Below are positions 34,356-42,961 of a DNA stretch of 64,000 nucleotides, one piece after another. Source of the DNA: Microlunatus sagamiharensis (GTDB taxonomy: Bacteria; Actinomycetota; Actinomycetes; Propionibacteriales; Propionibacteriaceae); assembly GCF_900105785.1 (NCBI RefSeq), contig NZ_LT629799.1:2728001-2792000 (forward strand), read 5' to 3'. The position numbers and the translations under genes are program-made. Each line of letters starts with the position of its first letter. Position 1 is the first letter of the stretch. Under the pieces are notes generated by a model, which did not search any database, was not told where the DNA came from, and saw nothing but the letters and a program-made list of their open reading frames with translations.

Positions 34356-36145
34356 TGGCTCGTCCCGCAGCCACAGTGACCGAGGCCACAGCGACGAGGG
34401 CCGAGACTCCCAAGCCGGAGCTCGGTCCGGTCTTCAAGCGCGCCGCCGCCCCGGCCGACTACCTGGACCAGCGTCTGGGTGTCGCCAAGCTCAGCCGGCC
34501 CTTCATCCGCAAGGTCTTCCCCGACCACTGGTCGTTCCTGCTCGGTGAGATTGCGCTCTACTCGTTCGTCGTCCTGCTGCTGACCGGTGTGTTCCTCACC
34601 ATCTGGTACAAGCCGTCGATGGCCGAGGTCGAGTACGAGGGCACCTACCAGCTGCTCCACGGCCTGTCCATGTCGCAGAGCTACGAGTCGACGCTGCACC
34701 TGTCGTTCGACATCCGCGGCGGCCTCCTCGTGCGGCAGATCCACCACTGGGCGGCGATGCTCTTCCTCGCCGCGATGCTCGCCCACAGCCTCCGCGTCTT
34801 CTTCACGGGCGCGTTCCGCAAGCCCCGCGAGCTCAACTGGCTCCTCGGCGTGGCGCTCATCGCGACCGGCCTGATCGAGGGGTTCGCGGGCTATTCGCTC
34901 CCGGACGACCTGCTGTCGGGCACCGGCCTCCGCTTCGTCGACGGCCTGATCCGCTCGATCCCGCTGATCGGCACCTGGGCCGAGTTCTTCGTCTTCGGCG
35001 GCGAGTTCCCCGGCGACATCATCGTGGCCCGCCTCTACATGGTCCACATCCTGCTGCTGCCGGCGATCATCCTGGGCCTCATCGCGGCCCACCTGGCGCT
35101 GGTCGTCTACCTCAAGCACACCCAGTTCCCCGGCCCGGGCCGCAACGAGACGAACGTCGTCGGCTACCCGGTCTTCCCGGTGTACATGGCCAAGGCCGGT
35201 GGCTTCTTCTTCATCGTCTTCGGCGTCCTGGTCCTCATGGGCGGCCTGATGCAGATCAACCCGGTCTGGACCTACGGCCCGTACAACCCGGCGCAGGTCA
35301 CGGCCGGCTCGCAGCCCGACTGGTACATGGGCTTCGTCGAGGGCGCGATCCGAATCATGCCGAACTGGGAGTCGCACATCGGCGGCACGACCTGGTCGTG
35401 GAACGTCGCGATCCCGGGTCTGGGCACCATGGGCCTGTTCTTCGGGGTCATGGCCCTCTACCCCTTCATCGAGGCGTGGGTCACCAAGGACAAGGCCGAG
35501 CACCACATCCTGGAGCGTCCCCGCAACAACCCGACGCGCACGGCCTTCGGCATCGCCGCCATGACCTGGTACGGGATGCTGTGGATCGGCGGCGGCAACG
35601 ACCTCGTGGCCACGCAGTTCCACGTGTCGCTGAACGCGGTGACCTACATCCTGCGGGTCGCGGTCTTCGCCGCCCCGGTGCTCGCCTTCATCATCACGAA
35701 GCGGATCTGCATCGGTCTCCAGCGTTCCGACGAGGAGCGGCTGCTGCACGGCGCGGAGACGGGCATCATCGAGCGCGACCCCTCCGGCGCCTACACCGAG
35801 CGGCACAACCCGATCAGCCAGGGCGAGGCCTACACCCTCACCCAGCACCGCGAGTACGCCGCGCTGATGCCGGCCGAGGCCGACGACGACCTCAGCGACG
35901 GGCAGCTGCGTCGGGAGAACCTGCGGCGTCGGGCCAGCCGGTTCTACTTCATCGACACGCTGCGCAAGCCGACGCGGGCCGAGCTCGAGGCCGCCGCCCA
36001 CCACGGCGACGACCACGACGCCATCGGTGACGGGCACGACGGCAACGGCCACAACGGCCACAACGGGAACGGCAACGGGCACCACTCGATCGAGGCGGGC
36101 CGCGGAGCCGAAGGCGCCGGGGCGGTCCCGAGCCAGACCCAGTAG
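34355..36145 (+). CDS. qcrB: Cytochrome bc1 complex cytochrome b subunit
   Basis: A 596-residue polytopic cytochrome b that holds hemes bL and bH and the quinol sites. His ligands are visible in RQIHHWAAM with AMLAHSLRVF and in MVHILLLP with LIAAHLALVV. PDWYMGFVEGAIRI stands where the PEW(Y) quinol-site motif lies in other cytochromes b. The C-terminal tail of about 50 residues is hydrophilic and rich in His, Gly and Asn (eight His between about 549 and 579), an extension not usual in the family. The ATG start shares a base with the qcrA stop (TGATG). This subunit is the target of Q203-type drugs in mycobacteria. Confidence 0.96.
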   Translation: MARPAATVTEATATRAETPKPELGPVFKRAAAPADYLDQRLGVAKLSRPFIRKVFPDHWSFLLGEIALYSFVVLLLTGVFLTIWYKPSMAEVEYEGTYQLLHGLSMSQSYESTLHLSFDIRGGLLVRQIHHWAAMLFLAAMLAHSLRVFFTGAFRKPRELNWLLGVALIATGLIEGFAGYSLPDDLLSGTGLRFVDGLIRSIPLIGTWAEFFVFGGEFPGDIIVARLYMVHILLLPAIILGLIAAHLALVVYLKHTQFPGPGRNETNVVGYPVFPVYMAKAGGFFFIVFGVLVLMGGLMQINPVWTYGPYNPAQVTAGSQPDWYMGFVEGAIRIMPNWESHIGGTTWSWNVAIPGLGTMGLFFGVMALYPFIEAWVTKDKAEHHILERPRNNPTRTAFGIAAMTWYGMLWIGGGNDLVATQFHVSLNAVTYILRVAVFAAPVLAFIITKRICIGLQRSDEERLLHGAETGIIERDPSGAYTERHNPISQGEAYTLTQHREYAALMPAEADDDLSDGQLRRENLRRRASRFYFIDTLRKPTRAELEAAAHHGDDHDAIGDGHDGNGHNGHNGNGNGHHSIEAGRGAEGAGAVPSQTQ

Positions 36146-36159
36146 CCCCTGCAGCACCC

Positions 36160-36196
36160 CGACGCCCCGTCTTCCCCTCAGGGAGGCGGGGCGTCG
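36160..36196 (+). terminator. Terminator of the ctaE-qcrCAB operon
   Basis: CGACGCCCCG (36160-36169) pairs perfectly with CGGGGCGTCG (36187-36196), and the stem continues inwards through TTCCC/GGGA, closing on a 4-base loop. TGCTGTTCT follows. It lies 15 bases after the qcrB stop. Confidence 0.82.
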
Positions 36197-36442
36197 TGCT
36201 GTTCTGATGGCCTTCGCTCCGCTCAGGCACGGGCCCTGCTCTGGTCCTCCGCCTGACCCGGGCTTGACGACAGTGAAGCTGACCACCGCGAGATGCGTTC
36301 TTGAGGGGCCGAGCGCGCAGAGGGCGCTGTGGACTTCGTCACGGCTGGTAACGAACCTCTCGACCGGTCCGTTGGCGGTTCTCGGACGAGGACACCGGCG
36401 ACGCCGCGGGGTCCACCACGCCCGGACGAGACCGACGGAGAC
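36197..36442. other. Intergenic region downstream of qcrB
   Basis: No gene is supported. An in-frame extension of the next gene back to 36329 is open but has no ribosome site. No clear promoter pair stands out. Confidence 0.3.
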
Positions 36443-37306
36443 ATGAGCACCGACCAGCGCGACCCCTCGAGCAAGCCCCCCGGCGAGACGCCCCCGGAGA
36501 AGCCGAAGCCGGCCCTCTCGATCACCCAGGTGGTGGGCGGTGCCCTGGCGGCGATGACCGCAGCGGCCCTCGGCTCGCGGGTCGGCGTGGCCGGCACCGT
36601 GATCGGCGCGGCCCTGGCGAGCGTCGTCGCGGCCGTGGCCAGCACCGTCTACACCTCCTCGCTGCGGCGGACCAGCAAGACCGTCAGCACCGTGTGGAGG
36701 ACCCGCGTACGCCCCGACGGGCACGGCGGCACGACGACGGTCGTCGAGGAGACGACCCCGGGCGGGACGAGCATCGAGCCCGCCACGAGCGCTCCCCCGA
36801 CCTGGGCGGAGGCGACCGCGGACCCCGACCCGGCAGCGACGGACGTCGAGGCCGACCAGCGCGACGACCAGCCCGACGACCAGCAGCGTCGGCGCCGGAT
36901 CGGCTGGAAGCCGGTGGTCGTCACCGCCGTGCTCGCCTTCGTCGTGGCGGCCGTTGCGCTGACGGGCCTCGAGCTGGCCACCGGCCGCTCCTTGTCGGGA
37001 GGCGGCGGCACCACGGTCGGCCAGGTGGCCGAGGGCGGCGGCGCCGCGACGCCGGAGCCCTCCCCCGCGCCCACCCGCAGGGCCAGCGCCAGCCCGTCCG
37101 CGACGCCGACGGCCGAGCCGACCGCGGCGCCCAGCACCACGGCGCCGACCCCGTCGGCGAGCGCGCCGACGACCGAGCCGACCCCCACGCCCAGCGCGGG
37201 ACCGACGGCGAGCGAGGAGGCACCGACACCACGCACCTCCAGCACGCCCTCGTCGCCCGTGACGCCGGGAGGTCCGGCGGGGACGGGTCCCGCCGCCACC
37301 CCCTGA
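36443..37306 (+). CDS. Unknown membrane protein with Pro/Thr/Ser-rich tail
   Basis: A 287-residue protein of unknown function. A 25-residue polar N-terminus leads to a Gly/Ala-rich hydrophobic hairpin (about 28-70), a cytoplasmic loop with acidic and Gln-rich stretches, one clear transmembrane helix at about 155-176, and a long extracytoplasmic tail of Pro-Thr-Ser-Ala repeats. The tail looks like a wall-spanning, possibly glycosylated linker. ATG 36443 follows GACGGAG. It lies upstream of a LacI gene with an 86-base gap; a functional link is not evident. Confidence 0.72.
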   Translation: MSTDQRDPSSKPPGETPPEKPKPALSITQVVGGALAAMTAAALGSRVGVAGTVIGAALASVVAAVASTVYTSSLRRTSKTVSTVWRTRVRPDGHGGTTTVVEETTPGGTSIEPATSAPPTWAEATADPDPAATDVEADQRDDQPDDQQRRRRIGWKPVVVTAVLAFVVAAVALTGLELATGRSLSGGGGTTVGQVAEGGGAATPEPSPAPTRRASASPSATPTAEPTAAPSTTAPTPSASAPTTEPTPTPSAGPTASEEAPTPRTSSTPSSPVTPGGPAGTGPAATP

Positions 37307-37392
37307 TCATCAGCGGTTCCGCTAGCATCGGGCCCGCACCGGAGGCGCCTGGAGCCGTCGGGCGGCGAGGTGGGACCGATGCAGGCGGATGC

Positions 37393-38394
37393 GTGAGCGC
37401 CGAGCGGGGCAGCGTGACGCGGGACGACGTGGCACGGCAGGCGGGCGTGAGCACCGCCGTCGTCAGCTACGTGGTGAACAACGGGCCCAAGACGGTCGCC
37501 CCGGAGACGGCGGCGCGGGTGCGCCGGGCTATCGAGCTCCTCGACTACCGCCCCAACCCCAGCGCCAAGGCCCTGCGCAAGGGCTCGACCGACGTCCTCG
37601 GGCTGGTCCTCTCCGACGCCGACAACCCCTTCTACAGCGAGTTCGCCTCGGCCATCGGCGCCGAGGCGTTCCGCCGCGGACGGGCGCTCATGATCGGGAC
37701 GGCCCGCCACGACCAGGAGACCGAGCGCCACCTGGTCGACGACCTGCTGGGCCGGCAGGTCGACGGCGTCATCGCGGCGAGCGTCCTGCCGCACCCCGAG
37801 GAGACCTACCGGCGCTCCCGCACCCCGCCGGTCGTCCTGCTCGACGCCTCCGCCCGGGTCCCGGGCTTCGCCGCCGTCGGCAACGACGGCAACCAGGGCG
37901 CCCGGCTGGCCGTCGAGCACCTCGTCCGGGTGCACGGCCACCGCAGCGTGGGCATCGCGCTCGGCGACTGGAACGGCACGGACCCGCGAGAGGCGGGCTG
38001 GCAGCAGGCGCTGCGCGAGGCCGGGCTGCCCGAGGGTCCCGTCGCCCGCGTGCCCTGGACGCGTGACGGCGGCTACGAGGCCGGCCGCCTGCTGCTCGAC
38101 GCCGACGAGCCGCCGACCGCGGTCTTCGCCTGCTCCGACCTGCTGGCCGTGGGCCTGCTGCGGGCCGCGCACGAGCGCGGGGTCGACGTGCCCGGCGCCC
38201 TCGCCGTCGTCAGCTTCGACGGCACGAAGGAGGCGGAGTACTCCTGGCCCCCGCTCACCTCGGTCCGGCAGCCGGTCGAGCAGATGGCCGAGGCCGCGGT
38301 CTCGTTCGCGCTCGAGCCGCGCACGCCCGCCCCGTACGCGCAGTTCCGCTGCAGCCTGGTCGTGCGGCGCTCGTGCGGCTGCCCGGTCGCGTGA
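37393..38394 (+). CDS. LacI-family transcriptional regulator
   Basis: A 333-residue repressor. The HTH reads TRDDVARQAGVSTAVVSYVVNNGP with the hinge helix PNPSAKALRKGS, followed by a periplasmic-binding-protein-like sugar domain. It ends in VVRRSCGCP, as does the LacI protein at 42962-44005, so the two are paralogues. The start is GTG 37393. The target is unclear: the ABC importer 0.8 kb away is convergent. It overlaps the next gene in GTGA. Confidence 0.9.
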   Translation: MSAERGSVTRDDVARQAGVSTAVVSYVVNNGPKTVAPETAARVRRAIELLDYRPNPSAKALRKGSTDVLGLVLSDADNPFYSEFASAIGAEAFRRGRALMIGTARHDQETERHLVDDLLGRQVDGVIAASVLPHPEETYRRSRTPPVVLLDASARVPGFAAVGNDGNQGARLAVEHLVRVHGHRSVGIALGDWNGTDPREAGWQQALREAGLPEGPVARVPWTRDGGYEAGRLLLDADEPPTAVFACSDLLAVGLLRAAHERGVDVPGALAVVSFDGTKEAEYSWPPLTSVRQPVEQMAEAAVSFALEPRTPAPYAQFRCSLVVRRSCGCPVA

Positions 38395-39071
38395 GGACGC
38401 GCACCGGGAGCCTGGAGCGGCGCCTGGTGCTCGGTGCCGTCGTCGCCGGTCTGCTCGTGCACGGGCTCCAGCTCGGGGCGTACGCGGCCGTGCGCGCCGC
38501 GGTCGACCGTCGCGAGCAGGTGAGCGAGCTCCGCCTGGACGCGGCGATGGAGACGTTCCGCCCGGTCGACCGGTCCGGCCTGGCGCAGCCGGCCGACGTC
38601 GCGACCTTCGCCGCCGACCGCAACCCGCGCACGGAGCCGACGCGCTGCCGGGCGCTCACCGCCCTGACGACCACGGCTCCCCTCGACGGCCGCTCGTGGA
38701 CCGGCGTCAACGGCCGACCTGCCCAGCCGGTCACGCTGCTCACCGTCCGCTTCGCCGACGCCGGTGCCGCGCGCGCGGAGCTCGACCGCAAGCGGTGGGC
38801 GCTGCTGCGCTGCACCCGCGTGGTCGTGACCTTCCCGCCGTACGACGCTCCCCCGACGTCGTACGAGGTCGGGGGCCGACGGGTCTCGAGCGCGGTCGGC
38901 GACACCGTGCGCTGGAGCCTGGTCGACGACGGCCGACGCTTCGACTTCTACGTCCGCCGCTACGGCAACACGCTCAGCTGGACCTACGCCGACGACGTCA
39001 GCACGCCCGCGGTGCGCGAGCAGGTCGCCGACAGCCTCGTCGACCGGCTGAAGGACCTCGCCGGGCGCTGA
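38391..39071 (+). CDS. Unknown exported or membrane-anchored protein
   Basis: A 226-residue protein. One hydrophobic N-terminal helix (about residues 10-32, LVLGAVVAGLLVHGLQLGAYA) is preceded by Arg residues, and the remaining 190 residues would be outside the cytoplasm. Two Cys, one in PTRCRAL and one in LLRCTRV, could form a disulfide. I recognise no family; the general layout recalls actinobacterial sensor-like extracellular domains. It is translationally coupled to the LacI gene by a GTGA overlap. Confidence 0.72.
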   Translation: MRTRTGSLERRLVLGAVVAGLLVHGLQLGAYAAVRAAVDRREQVSELRLDAAMETFRPVDRSGLAQPADVATFAADRNPRTEPTRCRALTALTTTAPLDGRSWTGVNGRPAQPVTLLTVRFADAGAARAELDRKRWALLRCTRVVVTFPPYDAPPTSYEVGGRRVSSAVGDTVRWSLVDDGRRFDFYVRRYGNTLSWTYADDVSTPAVREQVADSLVDRLKDLAGR

Positions 39072-39123
39072 CTTCCCCGAGGCCCCCGGGCCGGCTGACG
39101 AGGCGGTGCTGGTCCAGGACGCA

Positions 39124-39160
39124 GCAGGGGCGCCGTCCGGAGACCGGACGACGCCCCTGC
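39124..39160. terminator. Bidirectional terminator
   Basis: A 9-bp outer stem (39124-39132 with 39152-39160) and a 7-bp inner stem (39134-39140 with 39144-39150), separated by one mismatch, close on a 3-base AGA loop. It lies between two convergent genes. Confidence 0.8.
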
Positions 39161-39172
39161 GACGGGTCGGGA

Positions 39173-40576
39173 CTACTGGAACAGCTGGTTGATCTGGTCG
39201 TTGGCCTCGGTCAGTGACGAGACCTCCGCCTTGCCGGAGAGGACGTTGTCCATGGCCGGCTGCAGGATGTTCGTGATCCCCGCCGCGTGGTCGGTGATCG
39301 GGAACAGGAACGTGGTCTTGTCCTGCACCTGCACCAGGAATGGGCTGACGTCGATGCCCTTGGACTTGAAGGCCGCCTGGGCCTTCTCGGTGGCCGAGGG
39401 GATGGCCGGGAAGACGACCGACTTCTCACCCACGATGTTCTGGCAGTCCGGCGAGCCGAGGAACTCGACCCACTTGGCGGCGGCGGGCTTGTTCTTCGAG
39501 CCCACCCAGATCGAATCGGCGAGACCGTTGTACATGCTCGCGCGCTTGCCGCTCGGGCCGACCGGGTTCGGCGCGAGGCCCACGGCGAGGTCCTTGTTGC
39601 CGGCGAGGGCGTTGGTGTTCCACGAGCCGTTGGTGACCATGGCGTACTTGCCGGCGGTGAAGATCGACGACTCGTCCTGGCCGGTCACCTGGGCGACGCT
39701 GGGCATGTAGCCCTTGTCGATCAGGCTCTTGAACCAGCCGAAGGCCTCCTGGAACTGGGGCTGGTCGTAGTTGTAGTGCGTGCCCCACGGGTTCTTGTCG
39801 GTGTAGGTCCACGGCGTCGCCGTCGAGCCGGTGTACATGCTCCACTGGGTCTGCCCGGCGCCGTTGCCGCCCGAGCCGCCGTCGAGTCCGAGGCCGTAGA
39901 CCTTGATCTTGGACTTGTCGAAGCCCGCCTCGTCGCCCCGCTTGCCGTTGGTGTCCATGGTCAGGTGCGCGATGACCTTCTCGTAGGAGCCGCCGTCGGT
40001 CGGGTTCCACTGCAGGTCCTGCAGGTCGGAGGCGGAGTAGCCGCCGGCCTTGACCAGGCTCTGGTTGTAGAAGATCGCCGTGGTGTCGAAGTCCTTGGGC
40101 AGCCCGTAGCGCTTGCCGTCCTGCCCGACCCACAGGTCGGCCAGGCCCGGCTGGTACTGGTTGGTGTTGAAGCCGTCCTTGGCCAGCGTCGCGTCGAGCG
40201 GGACCAGCTGGTCCTGGCTGACGAACTCGCCGTACTTGGACAGGTGGTCGGTGAAGACGTCAGGGGCGTCGCCGGCGACGAAGCCGTTGGTGATCTTGCC
40301 CCAGTAGTCGTCCCACGAGTACTGGCTGATCTTGACGTTGACGTTCGGGTTCGCCGCGTGGAAGGCGTCCGCGCAGGCCTGGTACGCGGGCAGCTGCCCG
40401 GCGTCCCACAGCCAGTAGCTGATGTCGCCGCTGGCGTTGCTCGTGTCGATCGCCTCGCCGTCGGCGCCGCCGCTGCCGCCGTCGTCGGAGCCGCCCCCGC
40501 CGCAGGCGGAGAGGGACAGGCTGAGGGCGGCGAGGCCGACGAGCGCGGCGCCCAGCTTGGTGCGGATTCTTGCCAT
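39173..40576 (-). CDS. Sugar ABC transporter substrate-binding lipoprotein
   Basis: A 467-residue extracellular solute-binding protein of the oligosaccharide (family 1) type. A lipoprotein signal ends in LSLSAC-GGGG, followed by a Gly/Ser/Asp linker and a two-lobed binding domain with GDAPDVFTDHLSKYGEF and later IWVGSKNKPAAAKWVEFLGS. ATG 40576 has AAAGGA nine bases upstream; ATG 40585 directly abuts it. It is the last gene after two permeases. With the GH36 alpha-galactosidase divergent nearby, the likely cargo is an alpha-galactoside such as melibiose or raffinose, by inference. Confidence 0.92.
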   Translation of the reverse strand: MARIRTKLGAALVGLAALSLSLSACGGGGSDDGGSGGADGEAIDTSNASGDISYWLWDAGQLPAYQACADAFHAANPNVNVKISQYSWDDYWGKITNGFVAGDAPDVFTDHLSKYGEFVSQDQLVPLDATLAKDGFNTNQYQPGLADLWVGQDGKRYGLPKDFDTTAIFYNQSLVKAGGYSASDLQDLQWNPTDGGSYEKVIAHLTMDTNGKRGDEAGFDKSKIKVYGLGLDGGSGGNGAGQTQWSMYTGSTATPWTYTDKNPWGTHYNYDQPQFQEAFGWFKSLIDKGYMPSVAQVTGQDESSIFTAGKYAMVTNGSWNTNALAGNKDLAVGLAPNPVGPSGKRASMYNGLADSIWVGSKNKPAAAKWVEFLGSPDCQNIVGEKSVVFPAIPSATEKAQAAFKSKGIDVSPFLVQVQDKTTFLFPITDHAAGITNILQPAMDNVLSGKAEVSSLTEANDQINQLFQ

Positions 40577-40666
40577 CGTTGGCATTCCTTTCGGGTTCAC
40601 CGCGCCGGCGGCGAGGTGTGGAGGTGGTGCGGGTCCGACGGGCGGTGGGGCCGCCGTCGTGGCGTG

Positions 40667-41608
40667 CTACTTGGAGCCGGAGAAGCCGATCGAGTTGACG
40701 ATCCGCCTCGCGAAGAACAGGAAGACGATCAGCAGGGGCAGCGCCGCGATGAGCACGGCGGCCATCAGCCCGGCCCAGTCAGGACCGGTCTGCGGGGTCT
40801 GGGACCGGAACACACCCAGGGCCACGTTCAGCACGCGCGTCTGCTCGTTGGTGCCGACCAGCAGCGGCCACAGGTACTCGTTCCACATGTTGATGACCGT
40901 GAGGATCGAGAGCGTGGTGATGGGCGCCCAGCTCATCGGCAGGACGATCCGGAAGAACATCGTCAGGTGGCCGGCGCCGTCGAGCTTGGCGGCCTCCTCG
41001 ACCTCGCGGTTGATGCCGAGGAAGAACTGGCGGAGGAAGAAGATCGCGAACGGCGTCATGAAGAAGTACGGCGCGATGAGGCCCGGGAAGGTGCCGAGCA
41101 GCCCGAGGTTCTTGATCAGGATGAAGTTCGGGAGCGCGGTGAAGATCGGCGGGACCATGAGCGCGGTCAGGAAGGCGAAGAACACGATGTCGCGCCCCGG
41201 CCACCGCAGCCGCGCGAACGCGTACGCGGCGAGTGCGGAGAAGAACACCTGCCCCGCGGTGGCGACCACGGCGAAGATCGTCGAGTTGCGGAGGTAGAGG
41301 AAGAAGTCGACCGACGCCCCCGAGCCGCCCTGCGCCTGCGCCTCGGCCGTGGTGGACAGGCCGAGCACGCGCTTGTACGCGCCCAGCGTGGCGTCGACGG
41401 GTCCCAGGCTGCCCGGCTGGAGGAAGAGCGCCTTCGACGTCGAGAACGAGGTGCGCAGCATCCAGTAGAACGGGAAGAGCGTCACCAGGATGATGATGAT
41501 CATGACGGCCCAGGCGAGGGCGCGTCCGGGGCTGAAGGGCTTGCGCCCACGCGGAGCGGCGTCCCGGGCGGCGGTGGTCGCCGGTGCGGGGGCGATGGTC
41601 GTGGCCAT
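40667..41608 (-). CDS. Sugar ABC transporter permease (MalG-like)
   Basis: A 313-residue inner-membrane permease with six transmembrane helices. The ATPase-docking EAA loop is EEAAKLDGAGHLTMFFRIVLP near residue 200, and FPFYWMLRTSFST near the first helix is characteristic of MalG-type permeases. ATG 41608 follows GAGAGGG. It starts 11 bases after the partner permease. No ATPase is encoded in this operon, so an MsiK-type shared ATPase elsewhere probably powers it. Confidence 0.93.
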   Translation of the reverse strand: MATTIAPAPATTAARDAAPRGRKPFSPGRALAWAVMIIIILVTLFPFYWMLRTSFSTSKALFLQPGSLGPVDATLGAYKRVLGLSTTAEAQAQGGSGASVDFFLYLRNSTIFAVVATAGQVFFSALAAYAFARLRWPGRDIVFFAFLTALMVPPIFTALPNFILIKNLGLLGTFPGLIAPYFFMTPFAIFFLRQFFLGINREVEEAAKLDGAGHLTMFFRIVLPMSWAPITTLSILTVINMWNEYLWPLLVGTNEQTRVLNVALGVFRSQTPQTGPDWAGLMAAVLIAALPLLIVFLFFARRIVNSIGFSGSK

Positions 41609-41619
41609 GTCCGTCCCTC

Positions 41620-42561
41620 TCAGGCCAGGTCCGACTCGCCCGCGTTGAGCAGGCGCAGCTGGACGAGGGCGACGATGGCGAGGATCACGAAGAGGACGAA
41701 GGAGATGGCGCTCGCGTAGCCGAACTGCCCCTCCGCGAAGCCCTTCTGGACGATGTAGTACTGGATCACCCGGCTCGCGTTGCCGGGCCCGCCCCGGGTC
41801 GTCACGTTCACCGTGTCGAAGATCTGGAACGAGCCCGTCACCGTGATGACCAGGACCAGGGCGAGGATCGGCCGCAGCAGGGGCAGCGTGATCCGCCAGA
41901 ACGAGCGCCACTCGGTGCTGCCGTCGACGGCCGCGGCCTCGTACACGTAGTCGGGGATCGTCTGCAGCCCGGCGAAGACCAGGAGCGCCGTGTAGCCCAT
42001 GTGGCGCCAGACGTTGACCGCGGCGATGGTCGGGATGGCCGTCGCGTCGCCACCGAAGAAGGTGATGCGGTCCAGCCCCAGGTTCGCGAGCAGCTCGTTG
42101 ACGATGCCCACCTGGAAGTCGAGCATCAGGAACCAGACCAGCGCCGCGATCACGTTCGAGATCAGGAAGGGCAGCAGGATCACCGCGCGCACGGCGGTGT
42201 TCTTGGTCAGGCGCTGCATCAGCACGCCGATGGCCACCGCGAGGATCGTCTGGAAGAAGATGTTGAGGACGACGTACTCGAGCGTCACCTTCATGGCGTT
42301 CCAGAACAGCGCGTCGTTGACGAGCTTGGTGTAGTTCCCCAGCCCGATGAAGTGCGGCCTGCCCAGGATGTTGTAGCGAGTCAGGCTGAAGTAGATGCCG
42401 CGGATCGTCGGGTAGAGGTAGAAGACGCAGAAGCCGACCAACGCCGGCAGGATGAAGAGCAGGGCGATGCCGAGGTCGGACCGCCCCGGTCCCCGCGACG
42501 GTGCCGTCCGGGCGGCCGGAGCCACCGCCGGCTGGGTCGTGCCGATCGTCGCGGCGGTCAT
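41620..42561 (-). CDS. Sugar ABC transporter permease (MalF-like)
   Basis: A 313-residue permease with six helices and the EAA loop YEAAAVDGSTEWRSFWRITLP near residue 210. The N-terminal LFILPALVGFCVFYLYPTI is the MalF-type first helix. ATG 42561 has GGGAG seven bases upstream; the frame is open further back but without homology. It is the first gene of the importer operon, divergent from a LacI regulator across a 400-base regulatory region. Confidence 0.93.
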   Translation of the reverse strand: MTAATIGTTQPAVAPAARTAPSRGPGRSDLGIALLFILPALVGFCVFYLYPTIRGIYFSLTRYNILGRPHFIGLGNYTKLVNDALFWNAMKVTLEYVVLNIFFQTILAVAIGVLMQRLTKNTAVRAVILLPFLISNVIAALVWFLMLDFQVGIVNELLANLGLDRITFFGGDATAIPTIAAVNVWRHMGYTALLVFAGLQTIPDYVYEAAAVDGSTEWRSFWRITLPLLRPILALVLVITVTGSFQIFDTVNVTTRGGPGNASRVIQYYIVQKGFAEGQFGYASAISFVLFVILAIVALVQLRLLNAGESDLA

Positions 42562-42699
42562 CGTGCCGCTCCCGCCGGGCACCGCGACCCGCGGTGCTGC
42601 TGCCACTCGTGCGACGTCATCGTCTTCCTCCCGAGCTCCCAAGGACCCTGTGCGCCGGCCCTGCCCCGGGGGGCCGCACCATCGCGTTGATCGGGAAGT

Positions 42700-42713
42700 T
42701 ACACCAGTAGATT
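42700..42713 (+). promoter_or_regulatory. Repeated operator-like element, importer side
   Basis: TACACCAGTAGATT recurs as TACCGCAGTAGATT at 42911-42924 just before the LacI gene, in the same orientation. In an otherwise GC-rich region, such a shared AT-containing element suggests a common regulator site. Confidence 0.45.
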
Positions 42714-42799
42714 CGGGGGCGCAAGAGGTCGCCGCGAGCGTTTCCGAAGCGAGACCTGAGAGCGTCACAGCCGCCCGGATCGACTGTTTTCCCAGGTGG

Positions 42800-42818
42800 A
42801 CAGAGGTTTGACCTCTGT
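42800..42818. promoter_or_regulatory. 19-bp palindrome
   Basis: ACAGAGGT-TTG-ACCTCTGT, a perfect 8-3-8 inverted repeat, is centred between the importer operon and the LacI gene. It is too short to be an efficient terminator and is not at a gene end, so an operator is more likely. Confidence 0.55.
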
Positions 42819-42910
42819 ACGGGCGCACGGTGCCGCACTCGGGCGCCCCAACCTGAGAACCGCGCCGAGCGGGGCCCGCCGCGCCGACTGATGACTTCCG
42901 CTCCGGCTTC

Positions 42911-42924
42911 TACCGCAGTAGATT
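42911..42924 (+). promoter_or_regulatory. Repeated operator-like element, regulator side
   Basis: TACCGCAGTAGATT, the second copy of the element at 42700-42713, overlaps a possible -10 box (TAGATT, 42919-42924) of the LacI gene, which would allow autoregulation. Confidence 0.45.
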
Positions 42925-42961
42925 GCGCCTCACCAGCCGACGTCGACGGGAGGAGGACCGC

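Larger units (their letters stand above)
42562..42961. promoter_or_regulatory. Divergent regulatory region of importer operon and lacI
   Basis: No gene fits. It contains a repeated 14-base element (42700-42713 and 42911-42924, 12 of 14 identical) and an isolated 19-bp palindrome (42800-42818). TAGATT within the second copy could serve as -10 of the LacI gene, with a weak -35 at 42896. Confidence 0.6.

Noticed and set aside
37306-37330. AGCGG-TT-CCGCT as an operator of the first LacI gene
   Set aside because: The arms are only five bases long and GC-rich, so this is likely by chance; it has no match in the other LacI-controlled region.
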